Shown here piece by piece: positions 25,082 through 34,302 of a stretch of 48,189 nt of DNA. The position numbers were made by a program, and so were the translations under genes. Every line of letters starts with the position of its first letter. Positions within the stretch are counted from its first letter, which is position 1. Under the pieces are notes generated by a model that saw nothing but the letters and a program-made list of their open reading frames with translations, made no database searches and had not been told where the DNA came from. The DNA comes from Bacillota bacterium (lineage in GTDB: Bacteria > Bacillota > Sulfobacillia > RBS10-35 > JAJYVN01): NCBI GenBank assembly GCA_021791815.1, contig JAJYVV010000005.1:1-48189 (forward strand), given 5' to 3'.

Positions 25082-26910
25082 GCGGGGGAGCGTGGCTCCT
25101 CGCCTCCCTGCGCCGCGCGCCGCGCCCCGGCGGCCACGATCGCGGCGACCGCCTCGTCCAGCGACAGGACCCCGTCGGGGACAGCCCAGCCGCGGGCCCG
25201 CAACGCCGCGAGGAGGGCCGCCCCGTCCGGCGGTTCGAGCCCCCAGGCCCCGAGGCGCGCCGCTTGCGCGAAGACCTCCCGTACGGGCCCGCTCCCCACC
25301 AGGCGCCCGTCCTGGATGACCGCGGCGCGATCCGCCAGGGCCGCCGCCTCCTCCATGCGGTGCGTGATGAGCAGGATCCCTACTCCGGCGGCCCGCAGGC
25401 GCCGCACCAGGGCGGTGACGCCCGCCCGGCCGTCGGCGTCGAGCCCGGCCGTGGGCTCGTCGAGCACCAGGTATGCCGGGCGCGCCGCCAGGACCGCCGC
25501 GATCGCCACCCGGCGCATCTGCCCGCCGGAGAGCTCGAAGGGCGAACGGCCGGCGACCTCGGCAGGCACCCCCGCCAGGGCCAGCGCATCCCGCGCGGCG
25601 GCCGAGGCCTGCTCCCGCGTGGCGCCGAAGTTGCGCGGCGCGAAGGCCACCTCGTCCAGGACGCGTTCCTCGAAGAACTGTTCCTCGGGGTGCTGGAACA
25701 CAAGACCGCAGCGGCGGCGCACGGCCTGCAGCGCCCGGGCGCGGGCGCCCCGGCCGCGGACGAGCCAGGGATCGACCCCGTCGATGGTCACGACGCCGCC
25801 GTCCGGGCGGAGGATGGCGGCGCAGTGGAGCGCCACGGTGCTCTTGCCGGAGCCGCTGCGGCCCAGCAGGGCGACGCATTCACCCGCGGCGACACGGATG
25901 CCGAACCCGTCCAGGGCCGGGCGCCGCGCCGCCCTGGGCAGCGCGGGGTCCGCGTAGGTGTAACGGACGTGGGCCAGGGCGACGCCCCGCGGCGCGTGGG
26001 CCGGGTCCGGGGCAGGGCCCGCCGGCCGGGTGGCGTCCGGCGCGACGGATCGCTCCGGATCTCCCGCGCCCGGCCCGGTCCTCGCCTCCGGCGGGCGGCC
26101 CAGGCGCCTGACGACATCGTCCATCCGCAGGCACGGCTCCGCCCCGAGGAGACCGCGGGCGCGGAGCGCGGCCCACACCGTCACGGCGGGAGGCGGCTCG
26201 ACCCCCCACCGGCGGAGGCGCTCGGGAGCGCCGAAGACGTCGGTCGGGGAACCGTCCGCGAGGACCCGCCCGGCCCCGAGGACCAGCACCCTGTCCGCCG
26301 CTACAGCCTCCGCGGCGTGGTGCGTGATCAGCACGACCAGGTGCCGCGCGGCCGCGAGGTCCCGCACGACCCGGCCCACCTCGGCCCGCGACGCCGGGTC
26401 GAGCAACGAGGTCGGCTCGTCCAGGCAGACGCAGCGCGGGTCCAGGGCCAGGATGCCCGCGATCGCCACCCGCTGCTTCTGGCCGCCCGACAGGCGGTGG
26501 GGGTCGCTGCGCCGGTGATCCGACATGCCCACGGCGGCCAGGGCCCGGCCGATCCGCGCACCGATCTCCTCCGGCGGCAGGCCGAGGTTTTCGGGCCCGA
26601 AGGCCACGTCGTCCTCGACGACGGGGGCCACGATCTGGTTGTCGGGGTTCTGGAACACGGTGCCGACGAGGCGCCGGACGCGGGCCCGGCCATCCGCGTC
26701 GCGCGTGTCGTACCCGCCCACCAGCACGGTGCCCGTGTCGGGGACCAGGAGGCCGGAGATGAGGCGGGCCAGGGTGGACTTGCCGGAGCCGTTCCCCCCG
26801 AGGACGGCCACCAGCCCGGCCGGCGGCAGGACGAGATCGAGCGCATCGACGGCGGGCGCATCCGCGCCGGGATAGCGAAAGGACACCCCGCGGAGTTCCA
26901 TCAGGCCCAT
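25078..26910 (-). CDS. ecfA1A2: Fused ECF transporter ATPase (EcfA1-EcfA2 in one chain)
   Basis: A 610-residue protein with two complete ABC ATPases. Domain 1 has Walker A GGNGSGKST (38-46), Q-loop FQNPDNQ, signature LSGGQKQR (about 140-147), Walker B CVCLDEPTSLLD and switch LITHH. A roughly 45-residue acidic/Pro-rich linker joins it to domain 2: GRSGSGKST (about 350), FQHPEEQFFEE, LSGGQMRR, YLVLDEPTAGLD and LLITHR. In most Bacillota these are two adjacent genes. ATG 26910 starts just before the first strand. The frame is open up to GTG 27054, 1 nt after the rplQ stop, which would add 48 low-complexity residues. Neither start has a good ribosome site, so the N-terminus is uncertain. Confidence 0.9.
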   Translation of the reverse strand: MGLMELRGVSFRYPGADAPAVDALDLVLPPAGLVAVLGGNGSGKSTLARLISGLLVPDTGTVLVGGYDTRDADGRARVRRLVGTVFQNPDNQIVAPVVEDDVAFGPENLGLPPEEIGARIGRALAAVGMSDHRRSDPHRLSGGQKQRVAIAGILALDPRCVCLDEPTSLLDPASRAEVGRVVRDLAAARHLVVLITHHAAEAVAADRVLVLGAGRVLADGSPTDVFGAPERLRRWGVEPPPAVTVWAALRARGLLGAEPCLRMDDVVRRLGRPPEARTGPGAGDPERSVAPDATRPAGPAPDPAHAPRGVALAHVRYTYADPALPRAARRPALDGFGIRVAAGECVALLGRSGSGKSTVALHCAAILRPDGGVVTIDGVDPWLVRGRGARARALQAVRRRCGLVFQHPEEQFFEERVLDEVAFAPRNFGATREQASAAARDALALAGVPAEVAGRSPFELSGGQMRRVAIAAVLAARPAYLVLDEPTAGLDADGRAGVTALVRRLRAAGVGILLITHRMEEAAALADRAAVIQDGRLVGSGPVREVFAQAARLGAWGLEPPDGAALLAALRARGWAVPDGVLSLDEAVAAIVAAGARRAAQGGEEPRSPA

Positions 26911-27055
26911 GGCGCAGGGCGCGCCCGGGCCGTGCGCCGCCGCGGTGGATGCGCCCCGGGCTCCCGGGGCTTCCGAGATCGGCCCGGCGCCGGCTTCGGA
27001 CCGCTCGGGTGCCCGCTCGCCGGCGCCCCGCGCTCCGCCATCGCGGCCCGCCACG

Positions 27056-27394
27056 TCACACCAACTCGAAGATGCAGAGGGGCGCGGCATCGCCGATGCG
27101 CGGGCCCACCTTGATCAGCCGGGTGTACCCGCCCGGCCGCTGCTCGTAGCGCGGGGCGAGCGTCGCGAAGAGCTTGGTCACGACGTCCTCGTCCAGCAGG
27201 TAGCTCAGCGCCTGGCGCCTCGCGTGCAGGTCGCCGCGCTTGCCGAGGGTGATCATGTGCTCCACGGGCCCGCGCAGTTCCTTGGCCTTGGCCACGGTCG
27301 TCCGGATGCGCTCATGTCGCAGGACGGAAGTCACCTGGTTGCGCAGCAGGCTCCGCCGGTGGTCCGAGCGGCGCCCCAGCTTCCGATAGCCCAT
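27056..27394 (-). CDS. rplQ: 50S ribosomal protein L17
   Basis: A 112-residue L17: [47 protein letters not shown] and [27 protein letters not shown] cover the whole family fold. ATG 27394 begins the conserved N-terminus, with GGAGAC 4-6 nt before it. It is the last ribosomal gene of the alpha-operon part; rpoA lies 141 nt upstream and ecfA follows. Confidence 0.96.
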   Translation of the reverse strand: MGYRKLGRRSDHRRSLLRNQVTSVLRHERIRTTVAKAKELRGPVEHMITLGKRGDLHARRQALSYLLDEDVVTKLFATLAPRYEQRPGGYTRLIKVGPRIGDAAPLCIFELV

Positions 27395-27535
27395 CGGTCT
27401 CCAGCCTCCATACGGGGCGCGACGAGCGCACCCTCCGATTCGCCCTGAGACCCCCGCCATCCCGGGCCGGCCGGGGCCCTCCCCCGGGACGAGGGACGGC
27501 GGCGGATGTCGGGGGGGCCGCGCCGGGGCCCTCGC

Positions 27536-28489
27536 CTATTCCTCGGTGGGCTTGAGCCCGAGGCCGATGCTCTGCAGCTTCTCCTCGACCTCTTCCAGCG
27601 ATTTTCTCCCGAGGTTGCGGACCCGCATCATGTCGTCGGCGCTCTTGCCGACCAACTCGCCGATCGTGTTGATCCCGGCCCGCTTCAGACAGTTGAACGA
27701 GCGCACCGACAGCTCCAGGTCCTCGATCGAGCGATCCAGCAGGCGCGCCCGCTCGTCCTCCGGCTTGTCCGCCAGGATGCTGCTGGCGCTGCCGCCCTCC
27801 GTGAGCCCGATGAACAGGTCGAGGTGCTCCCGCATGATCTTGGCGGCGGTGGCGGCCGCCTCCTCGGGGCTGACGGAGCCGTTGGTCCAGATTTCGACCG
27901 TGAGGCGGTCGAAATCGGTGACCTGCCCGACCCGCGTGTCCTCCACCGCATAGTTCACCCGGCGGACCGGGCTGAAGATCGAGTCGATCGGAATGATCCC
28001 GATCGGCTGCTCGGGCCGCTTGTTCCGTTCGGCGCTCAGGTAGCCGCGGCCGCGCTCGGCGGTCAGTTCCATGACGAGGCGCCCGGTGCGGTCCAGCTGG
28101 GCGATGTGCAGCCCCGCGTCCAGGATCTCGGTGTCCGGCCCGCATTTGATATCGCCCGCGGTGACGGCGCCCTCTCCCTCCGCCTCGATCCGCAGCACCT
28201 GCGGCTCGTCGGAGTGGATCAGCAGACCGAGCCGCTTGACGTTGAGGATGATGTCCGTCACGTCCTCGCGGACGCCGGGGATGGTGGAGAACTCGTGGAG
28301 CACGCCCTCGATGCGGATCGAGGTCACGGCCGCCCCGGGGAGGGAGGAGAGGAGGATGCGGCGCAGGGAGTTTCCGAGCGTCGTGCCATATCCGCGCTCC
28401 AGCGGCTCGATGACGAACCGCCCGTAGCGGCCGGACTCATCCGTCCGGCGATCGACGCACTCGATCGTCGGCTTCTCCATCTCCAGCAT
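27536..28489 (-). CDS. rpoA: DNA-directed RNA polymerase subunit alpha
   Basis: A 317-residue alpha subunit. The N-terminal dimerisation/assembly domain shows [31 protein letters not shown] and [18 protein letters not shown] linker leads to the helix-hairpin-helix C-terminal domain [20 protein letters not shown]...[15 protein letters not shown], which binds UP elements and activators. ATG 28489 is used with GGGAGG 8-10 nt upstream; ATG 28480 is the alternative. The 223-nt gap to rpsD holds nothing I can support. Confidence 0.97.
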   Translation of the reverse strand: MLEMEKPTIECVDRRTDESGRYGRFVIEPLERGYGTTLGNSLRRILLSSLPGAAVTSIRIEGVLHEFSTIPGVREDVTDIILNVKRLGLLIHSDEPQVLRIEAEGEGAVTAGDIKCGPDTEILDAGLHIAQLDRTGRLVMELTAERGRGYLSAERNKRPEQPIGIIPIDSIFSPVRRVNYAVEDTRVGQVTDFDRLTVEIWTNGSVSPEEAAATAAKIMREHLDLFIGLTEGGSASSILADKPEDERARLLDRSIEDLELSVRSFNCLKRAGINTIGELVGKSADDMMRVRNLGRKSLEEVEEKLQSIGLGLKPTEE

Positions 28490-28712
28490 CGACGACCGCC
28501 CTCCCGCCAGCGAGACTGCAGCCCCGACGTCCACCGCAGGCATCGACACCGCCTTCGCACCCCTTCCCACGCCCGACGGGCGGGAGTCGGTCCGGCCGCG
28601 GCTCCGTCACCCCCCGGAAGCGGAGGCAGCGGCTGCGCCGCGCGAACCTCCGCCCCCGCCGCCCCGGGACCGCCATGCCGGCGGAAGCCCCGGAGCCCCA
28701 GACGGGCCCGCG

Positions 28713-29342
28713 TCAGCGGGAGTAATACTCCACGATCAGGCGCTCCTGGATACTCGGATCCAGCGCCGCGCGGTCCGGCAGCGCCACGACCGTGCCGCTC
28801 ATGGTGGACAGGTCGCGGGACAGCCATGGCGGAACCGAGCGGGACTCCGCCTCGGCGGCCCGATCCTTGAAGACCGGCCGCGCGCGGCTCTTCTCGGCCA
28901 CGGCGATGACGTCGCCGGCGCGAAGGAGGAACGACGGGATGTCGACCCGGCGGCCGTTGACGGCGACGTGGCCGTGCCGTACCACCTGGCGCGCCTCCGG
29001 GCGGGAACTCGCAAAGCCCAGCCGGAACACCACGTTGTCCAGGCGCCGCTCCAGGATCGCCAGCAGGGCCTCCCCGGTGACGCCCTTGCTCTTCGACGCG
29101 ATGCGGAAGTAGCGGCCGAACTGCCGTTCCTGCACGCCGTAGATGCGGCGCACCTTCTGCTTCTCCCGGAGATACGGGCGGTAGGCGCTGTTGCCCCGTG
29201 GGCGCTTGTCGCCGTGCTGCCCTGGCGGGTTCCGCCGCCGCTCGATCGCGCACTTGGGGCTGTAACAGCGGTGGCCCTTCAGGAACAGCTTCGTCCCCTC
29301 ACGGCGGCACAGGCGACACACGGGATCGGTCTGCCTCGCCAA
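28713..29342 (-). CDS. rpsD: 30S ribosomal protein S4 (zinc-binding form)
   Basis: A 209-residue S4 with an N-terminal zinc site: Cys9 and Cys12 in CRLC, then [16 protein letters not shown], the S4 domain [34 protein letters not shown] and the C-terminal VEYYSR complete the match. It starts with TTG 29342, 8 nt after a strong AAGGAGGT, the only start that keeps the [12 protein letters not shown]-terminus. S4 nucleates 30S assembly and can act as a repressor of this operon in other bacteria; no matching leader structure was identified here. Confidence 0.96.
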   Translation of the reverse strand: MARQTDPVCRLCRREGTKLFLKGHRCYSPKCAIERRRNPPGQHGDKRPRGNSAYRPYLREKQKVRRIYGVQERQFGRYFRIASKSKGVTGEALLAILERRLDNVVFRLGFASSRPEARQVVRHGHVAVNGRRVDIPSFLLRAGDVIAVAEKSRARPVFKDRAAEAESRSVPPWLSRDLSTMSGTVVALPDRAALDPSIQERLIVEYYSR

Positions 29343-29400
29343 ACGCGCGGACCTCCTTAAGCCGATGCGTCGAACGGTCCCGGCCCGCCGAAGGCGCGGC

Positions 29401-29802
29401 CTAGATGCGCCGCCGCTTCGGCGGGCGGCAGCCGTTGTGGGGGATGGGCGTCACGTCGCGGATCTGCGTGACCTCAAGCCCCACGGACTGCAGCGAGCGG
29501 ATCGCGGCCTCGCGCCCAGGCCCCGGACCTGTCACGCAGACCTCGACCTCGCGCATCCCATGTTCCATGGCGGCCCGACCCGCCTTCTCGGCGGCGACCT
29601 GGGCGGCGAAGGGGGTGCCCTTCTTGCTCCCCTTGAAGCCCTCCGTGCCGGCCGTGCCCCAGGAGATGGCGTTGCCCTGCGGGTCGGTGATGGTCACGAT
29701 GGTGTTGTTGAACGAGGAACGGATGTGGGCCACGCCGCGCTCGACGTGCTTCCGCTCGCGCCTCTTCAACCGCTTCTTCTGCTGCGCCTGTTCCTTCGGC
29801 AT
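29401..29802 (-). CDS. rpsK: 30S ribosomal protein S11
   Basis: A 133-residue S11: [61 protein letters not shown] and [23 protein letters not shown] 29802 has GGAGGG 8 nt upstream. A basic N-terminal extension ([15 protein letters not shown]) is usual in Gram-positive S11. The 210-nt gap to rpsM contains only GC-rich sequence without a supportable gene or hairpin. Confidence 0.97.
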   Translation of the reverse strand: MPKEQAQQKKRLKRRERKHVERGVAHIRSSFNNTIVTITDPQGNAISWGTAGTEGFKGSKKGTPFAAQVAAEKAGRAAMEHGMREVEVCVTGPGPGREAAIRSLQSVGLEVTQIRDVTPIPHNGCRPPKRRRI

Positions 29803-30012
29803 CCGCCGATCCCTCCAGACCCGTCCGGGCACCGTGCGCTTCGACCGGACCCCCTGCCGCCGTGGCCGACCCGCGGCACGCCGGGCGCCGCCCACCCCGC
29901 GCAGCGCTCCTCCGGCCCACGGTCCGGCCACGGCAGCGTCGGCCTGATGGCCTGGACGCAGGGTGGGCCGGCGCCCTGGCCGTCCCCCACCGGTGCCCGG
30001 CCGCCATGGCCG

Positions 30013-30384
30013 CTACTTCTTCCGGCGGACCCCCACCGTCTTCGGCTTTCCCTTGCGGGTTCGGGCGTTCGTTTTGGTGCGCTGGCCCCGGACCGGCAGG
30101 CCGCGCCGGTGGCGCAGGCCCCGGTAGCACCCGATGTCCATCAGGCGCTTGATGTTGCGCTGCACCTCGGCACGCAGGTCGCCCTCGACCTTGTAGTCGC
30201 GGTCGATGATCTCCCGGAGTCGGCCGACCTCGTCGTCGCTGAGGTCGCGGACGCGCGTGTCGGGGCTGATCCGGGCCTTGGTGCAAATCGCACGCGAGGT
30301 GGACCAGCCCACGCCGTACAGGTACGGCAACGCCGCCTCCACGCGCCTGTCGCGCGGCAGATCCACACCGGCGATGCGAGCCAC
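30013..30384 (-). CDS. rpsM: 30S ribosomal protein S13
   Basis: A 123-residue S13: [25 protein letters not shown], then the helix-two-turn-helix region with [52 protein letters not shown]. The basic tail reaches the P and A sites. GTG 30384 follows GGGGGAGC by about 5 nt. It is 43 nt from rpmJ upstream. Confidence 0.97.
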   Translation of the reverse strand: MARIAGVDLPRDRRVEAALPYLYGVGWSTSRAICTKARISPDTRVRDLSDDEVGRLREIIDRDYKVEGDLRAEVQRNIKRLMDIGCYRGLRHRRGLPVRGQRTKTNARTRKGKPKTVGVRRKK

Positions 30385-30427
30385 GGGCGCTCCCCCTTCC
30401 GGCCGGACGGCCCGGCCGCCCTGCGGT

Positions 30428-30541
30428 CTACCCCTGGGCCTGCTTGTGCTTCGGGTTCTCGCAGATGACCATCACGCGGCCGTGCCGCTTGACGATCTTG
30501 CACTTCTCGCACATCCGCTTCACAGACGGACGCACCTTCAT
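30428..30541 (-). CDS. rpmJ: 50S ribosomal protein L36
   Basis: A 37-residue L36 too short for routine ORF listing: [20 protein letters not shown], then [17 protein letters not shown]. The zinc ligands Cys11, Cys14, Cys27 and His32 are all present, so this is the zinc-binding form. ATG 30541 has GGAGGG 8 nt upstream. It sits in the standard infA-rpmJ-rpsM order. Confidence 0.97.
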   Translation of the reverse strand: MKVRPSVKRMCEKCKIVKRHGRVMVICENPKHKQAQG

Positions 30542-30612
30542 CGCGGTTCCCTCCTCGGGCGGACACAGCCCCGCCGTGCGCCGGACCCTGGGCGGCACAG
30601 CGGCCGGCCCGG

Positions 30613-30885
30613 CTAGCCCCGATGGCGGTACGTGATCCGGCCGCGGGTCAGATCGTAAGGGGACAGCTCCACCGTCACACGATCGCCCTTCAGGATGCGG
30701 ATGTACACGCCGTTCCGGCGCATGCGCCCGCAGATGTGGGCGATGACCTTGTGCCCGTTGTCCAGCTCGACCCGGAACAGCGTGTTGGGCAACGGCTCTG
30801 TGACCGTGCCCTCGACCTCGACGGCATCCTTGGCCGCGGGACGCGGAGGTGCCGCCGTCGCGGCCACCGGTCGCCTCGCCTTCAC
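30613..30885 (-). CDS. infA: Translation initiation factor IF-1
   Basis: The OB-fold core is complete: [68 protein letters not shown]-1 blocks the A site during initiation. The protein is 90 residues because GTG 30885 adds an 18-residue basic Ala/Pro-rich leader before the usual KDAVEVEG start; no ATG, GTG or TTG codon occurs closer to the core. GTG overlaps the stop of the KOW-protein gene as GTGA, with GAGGGAGGGCGAGG upstream. Confidence 0.93.
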   Translation of the reverse strand: MKARRPVAATAAPPRPAAKDAVEVEGTVTEPLPNTLFRVELDNGHKVIAHICGRMRRNGVYIRILKGDRVTVELSPYDLTRGRITYRHRG

Positions 30886-31166
30886 GCCTCGCCCTCCCTC
30901 GCTTCCCCCGCCCCCGTCACGGCGGCGATCCACACGCGCAGTTCAGGGTCCGCAGGCACGGTTCCGGCGGCGATCCCGGGATGGACCGCCTGGGCGGCCT
31001 CCAAGTGGCGGACGTTCTTCCGCTTGGGGCGGGACCCCGGCCGCACCGCGCCGTCGCTGCACACCGCATACCGGTCGCCCTCGATGGCGACCACCACCAG
31101 GGGCCGGCCCGAATCCCGGCCCGCCCGGGAATACACCAACTGCCCCACGCGCGGCAGCCCCGTCAT
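30882..31166 (-). CDS. KOW-domain RNA-binding protein (L14E/L6E/L27E-like)
   Basis: A 94-residue protein beginning [36 protein letters not shown], the KOW-type SH3 barrel start seen in a small family encoded between map and infA in many Bacillota (B. subtilis RlbA/YbzG, from memory). [11 protein letters not shown] follows, then a variable tail. Its role is not established; it presumably binds ribosomal RNA or tRNA. ATG 31166 has GAGGGG about 11 nt upstream. It is coupled to infA by a 4-nt overlap. Confidence 0.85.
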   Translation of the reverse strand: MTGLPRVGQLVYSRAGRDSGRPLVVVAIEGDRYAVCSDGAVRPGSRPKRKNVRHLEAAQAVHPGIAAGTVPADPELRVWIAAVTGAGEAREGEA

Positions 31167-31332
31167 GGCCGTCGTCCCCTCGACCTCCGGGCCTCCGAGG
31201 CCCGTCCCGGCGCCGCGCGGCGGCCGGGCGCGCCGCCCCCCGCGGGCGCCGAACGGACGGCAAATCCCCCCGGAGCGGCGGCAGACCCGTCGCCCCCGGC
31301 CGCGGCGGGAAACATGGGGCGTCCAGCCTCCC

Positions 31333-31362
31333 AGTATACACGATCCACGGCCGTTGTATACT
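31333..31362. promoter_or_regulatory. AT-rich inverted repeat with -10-like TATACT on both strands
   Basis: AGTATACA (31333-31340) and TGTATACT (31355-31362) are exact inverted repeats 14 nt apart, inside an otherwise GC-rich 284-nt gap between map and the KOW-protein gene. Each arm contains TATACT, a good -10 hexamer, on opposite strands; neither has a good -35. It could be an internal promoter for the infA-to-rplQ part (start near 31326), an operator, or both. Nothing else in the gap is supportable. Confidence 0.5.
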
Positions 31363-31450
31363 CACGTTTCCCCCGCACCCCGCACCGTCCCGACGGGTCC
31401 GGATGGGCGCCTTCGCGGCCGGGCGCCGCGGCCTTCTTGCCCAGGATCGC

Positions 31451-32257
31451 TCAGGGCACGGTGAGAATCGCCGGTCCGTCCGGCCCGAGCGCCACGGTGT
31501 GCTCGAAGTGCGCCGAGCGGCTGCCGTCGGCCGTGCGCACGGTCCACCCGTTCGCATCGACCCGGACGTCGTACCGTCCGACGTTGACCATCGGCTCGAT
31601 GGCCACCACCATCCCCGGGCGCAGCCGCGGGCCCCGGCCAGGCGTGCCGTAGTTCGGCACCTGCGGCTCCTCGTGCATGCTGGTCCCGACCCCGTGCCCG
31701 CAGAACTGCCGCACCACCGAGAAGCCGGCGGCCTCGACCACCGCCTGGACGGCCGCGGACACGTCGCCCACGCGGGCTCCGGGCCGTGCCGCGGCGATGC
31801 CGGCATCCAGCGCCTCCCGGGTGGCCGCCAGCAGCCGGGTGGCCTCGTCGTCCAGCGGCGGCAGCGCGAAGGTGCGGGCCCCGTCGCCGATATAGCCGCC
31901 CAGCGTCACGCCGACGTCGCAGCTGACCAGGTCTCCACCCTGCAGCCGCCGGGCCCCGGGGATGCCGTGGACCACCTCGTCGTTGACCGAGACGCAGATC
32001 GCCGCCGGAAAGCCCCGGTAACCCTTGAACGTCGGCACGCCGCCCGCGGCGCGGATCCAGTTCTCGGCGGCGGCGTCCAAGTCGGCCGTGGTGATGCCCG
32101 GCGCGACCAGCCGCTCCAGCGCGTCCAGCACGCCGGCCACCGCCCGGCCGGCGTCGCGCAGGAGGCCGATCTCCCGGGCCGAGCGCAGGACGATGGCCGT
32201 GGGCTCGCCCGCACCGCCCACCCGCGCCGCGCCCCGGCCGCGCGCCTTCGCCGTCAT
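31451..32257 (-). CDS. map: Type I methionine aminopeptidase
   Basis: A 268-residue MetAP that trims the initiator Met from nascent chains. The five metal ligands are in SCDVGVTLGGYIGDGARTF (two Asp), CGHGVGTSMHEEP (His), VAIEPMVN (Glu) and SAHFEHTVAL (Glu). ATG 32257 overlaps the adk stop as ATGA, giving a 20-residue basic extension before the usual IVLRSAREIGLLRDAG. The gap after map holds the AT-rich symmetrical element. Confidence 0.96.
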   Translation of the reverse strand: MTAKARGRGAARVGGAGEPTAIVLRSAREIGLLRDAGRAVAGVLDALERLVAPGITTADLDAAAENWIRAAGGVPTFKGYRGFPAAICVSVNDEVVHGIPGARRLQGGDLVSCDVGVTLGGYIGDGARTFALPPLDDEATRLLAATREALDAGIAAARPGARVGDVSAAVQAVVEAAGFSVVRQFCGHGVGTSMHEEPQVPNYGTPGRGPRLRPGMVVAIEPMVNVGRYDVRVDANGWTVRTADGSRSAHFEHTVALGPDGPAILTVP

Positions 32258-32901
32258 GCGCCCACCGCCGCCGCGCGCAGCCGGGCGGCCACCTCGTCCA
32301 CGGCGCCCTCGCCGGACACCCGCACCAGCCTCCCCGCGGCCGCGTAAAAGGGAACGAGCGGCTCGGTCAGCGTCCGGTAGGTCTCCAGGCGCCTGCGCTG
32401 GACATCCTCGCGGTCGTCGGCGCGCTGCACGACGGTGGCGCCGCAGCGGAGGCAGGCGCCGCCCGGGCCCGGGGGCGCCGACGCCATGTGGTACGTGGCC
32501 CCGCACGCCGGGCACGTGCGCCGCCCGGTCAAGCGCGCGAGCACCACGGCCTCCGGCACATCGAGCAGCAGCACGCGGTCCAGCCGCGCCGCGGCCCGTC
32601 CGAGCAGCCGATCCAGCGCCTCCGCCTGCCCGACCGTGCGGGGGAAGCCGTCCAGGACGAAGCCCGGCGCGCAGTCCGGCTGCCGGAGCCGCTCCTCCAC
32701 GAGCGCGATGGTCAGCCCGTCGGGCACGTAGGCGCCCGCCTCCACCACCGCCTTGACCTGCAGCCCGACGGGAGTCCCCGCGGCCATGGCCTCGCGGAAC
32801 ATGTCGCCCGTGGCCACGTGCGGCACGCCCAGAACTTCGGCCAGCCGCGCCGCCTGCGTCCCCTTCCCGGCACCGGGAAGCCCCAACAGCACGATCCGCA
32901 A
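32254..32901 (-). CDS. adk: Adenylate kinase (zinc LID form)
   Basis: A 215-residue kinase interconverting ATP, AMP and ADP. It has P-loop GLPGAGKGTQAARLAE, AMP site ATGDMFREAMAAGTPVG, FVLDGFPRTVGQAEAL, and a LID with CPAC and CLRC forming a Cys4 zinc site, as in Gram-positive enzymes. It starts with TTG 32901: an ATG at 32909 is out of frame and TTG keeps the conserved RIVLLG strand. GGGGGG lies about 11 nt upstream. map overlaps its stop. Confidence 0.96.
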   Translation of the reverse strand: MRIVLLGLPGAGKGTQAARLAEVLGVPHVATGDMFREAMAAGTPVGLQVKAVVEAGAYVPDGLTIALVEERLRQPDCAPGFVLDGFPRTVGQAEALDRLLGRAAARLDRVLLLDVPEAVVLARLTGRRTCPACGATYHMASAPPGPGGACLRCGATVVQRADDREDVQRRRLETYRTLTEPLVPFYAAAGRLVRVSGEGAVDEVAARLRAAAVGA

Positions 32902-32961
32902 ACCCGCATAGCCCCCCGGCGGGCACCGCGCCCCGCCCGCCCGTCCGGTCGCTGCGCCCGG

Positions 32962-34236
32962 CTACCGGATGAAGCCCTGGTAGTGCCGCATCAGCAGGTG
33001 ACCCTCGATCTGCATCATCGTGTCCAACGCCACCCCGACCACGATCAGGAGGGCGGTGCCGCCGAAGTTGATGTTCGGGATGTTCGTCGCGCTGGAGAAG
33101 ATCACGGGCAGCACGGCGATGGCGGCGAGGAAAATCGCGCCCAGCACCGTCACGCGTTCGAGGACGCGGCCGAGATACTCGGCCGTGGGCCGCCCGGGAC
33201 GGAGCCCGGGAATGAAGCCGCCGTACTTCTTGATGTTGTCCGCGACGTCGTTCGGATTCCAGACGATGGACGTGTAAAAGAATGTGAACGCGATGATCAG
33301 GGCCGCGTAGATCAGCCAATACCACACGTACTGCGGGGAGAAGGCGGCCGCCACCCGGCTGAGCCACGCGGACTTCGTGAACGAGGTCAGCGTCAGCGGC
33401 ACGGTCAGGACCGACGCCGCGAAGATGACCGGGATCACGCCGGCCTGGTTGACCCGGATCGGGATGTAGCTGGAGGCGCCGCCGTACATCCGCCGGCCGA
33501 CCACGCGCTTGGCGTACTGCACGGGCACGCGCAGGGCCGCCTGTGTCACGGCCACGACCGCCGCGACGATCAGCACGGCCAGCGCGCAGAACAAAAGCAG
33601 GTTCCACCAGGTGATGCGCCCCGACGTAATGTAGGTGTAGAGGTTCCCGATGCCGGTCGGGATGCGCGAGATGATCCCGGCGAAGATCAGCAGCGATATG
33701 CCGTTGCCGATCCCCGACTCCGTGATCTGCTCGCCGATCCACATGAGCAGCACCGTGCCCGCCGTGAGAACCACGACGACGACCGCCATCGAGGCCAGGT
33801 TGGGGCTCAGGAACGCCCCGCCGTCCCGCAGGTAGACCGTCAGGGCGACGGCCTGGATCAGCCCGAGGATGACGGTGCCATAGCGCGTCCACTCATTGAT
33901 GCGCTTCTGGCCTTCGGGGCCCTCCTTCTGCCAGGCCTCGACCTGCGGGATGACCAGCGTCAGGAGCTGCATGATGATGGACGCGTTGATGTAGGGGGTG
34001 ACGCCCATGGCGAACACGGCGAACACGCCCAGGGCACCGCCCGAGAACAGGTTCAGCAGGCCGAAGAAGGTGCCCTGCTTGAACAGGCTCGGCAGCACCG
34101 ACTCGTTGATGCCGGGTACGGGGATGTGCACCCCGAGCCGGAAAACGGCGAACATGAGGATCGTATAGAGGATCCGCCGCCGGAGGTCACCAAGCTGCAT
34201 CGCCCGGCCCATGCTGCTCGCAACCTGGGTGGCCAT
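32962..34236 (-). CDS. secY: Protein translocase subunit SecY
   Basis: A 424-residue channel with ten hydrophobic helices. Landmarks are RRRILYTILMFAVFRLGVHIPVPGI (TM1), the plug region LNLFSGGALGVFAVFAMGVTPYINASI, GIGNGISLLIFAGI, and the cytosolic SecA/ribosome loops RRMYGGASSYIPIRVNQAGVIPVIFA and DNIKKYGGFIPGLRPG. ATG 34236 has GAGGAGGG 7 nt upstream. It is in the standard rplO-secY-adk order; secE and secG are elsewhere. Confidence 0.97.
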   Translation of the reverse strand: MATQVASSMGRAMQLGDLRRRILYTILMFAVFRLGVHIPVPGINESVLPSLFKQGTFFGLLNLFSGGALGVFAVFAMGVTPYINASIIMQLLTLVIPQVEAWQKEGPEGQKRINEWTRYGTVILGLIQAVALTVYLRDGGAFLSPNLASMAVVVVVLTAGTVLLMWIGEQITESGIGNGISLLIFAGIISRIPTGIGNLYTYITSGRITWWNLLLFCALAVLIVAAVVAVTQAALRVPVQYAKRVVGRRMYGGASSYIPIRVNQAGVIPVIFAASVLTVPLTLTSFTKSAWLSRVAAAFSPQYVWYWLIYAALIIAFTFFYTSIVWNPNDVADNIKKYGGFIPGLRPGRPTAEYLGRVLERVTVLGAIFLAAIAVLPVIFSSATNIPNINFGGTALLIVVGVALDTMMQIEGHLLMRHYQGFIR

Positions 34237-34302
34237 CGGCAACCCTCCTCGGACGGCCTCCGCGCCCGCGTCGGCGCGCATGGAACCCTGCACCGAGGGC
34301 GG

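Noticed and set aside
29766-29990. Small minus-strand frame in the rpsK-rpsM gap
   Set aside because: No ribosome site, no hydrophobic or domain pattern, and it overlaps the rpsK start.
31163-31378. 71-codon frame upstream of the KOW-protein gene
   Set aside because: Low-complexity product without a ribosome site; it spans the AT-rich inverted repeat, which is better read as regulatory.
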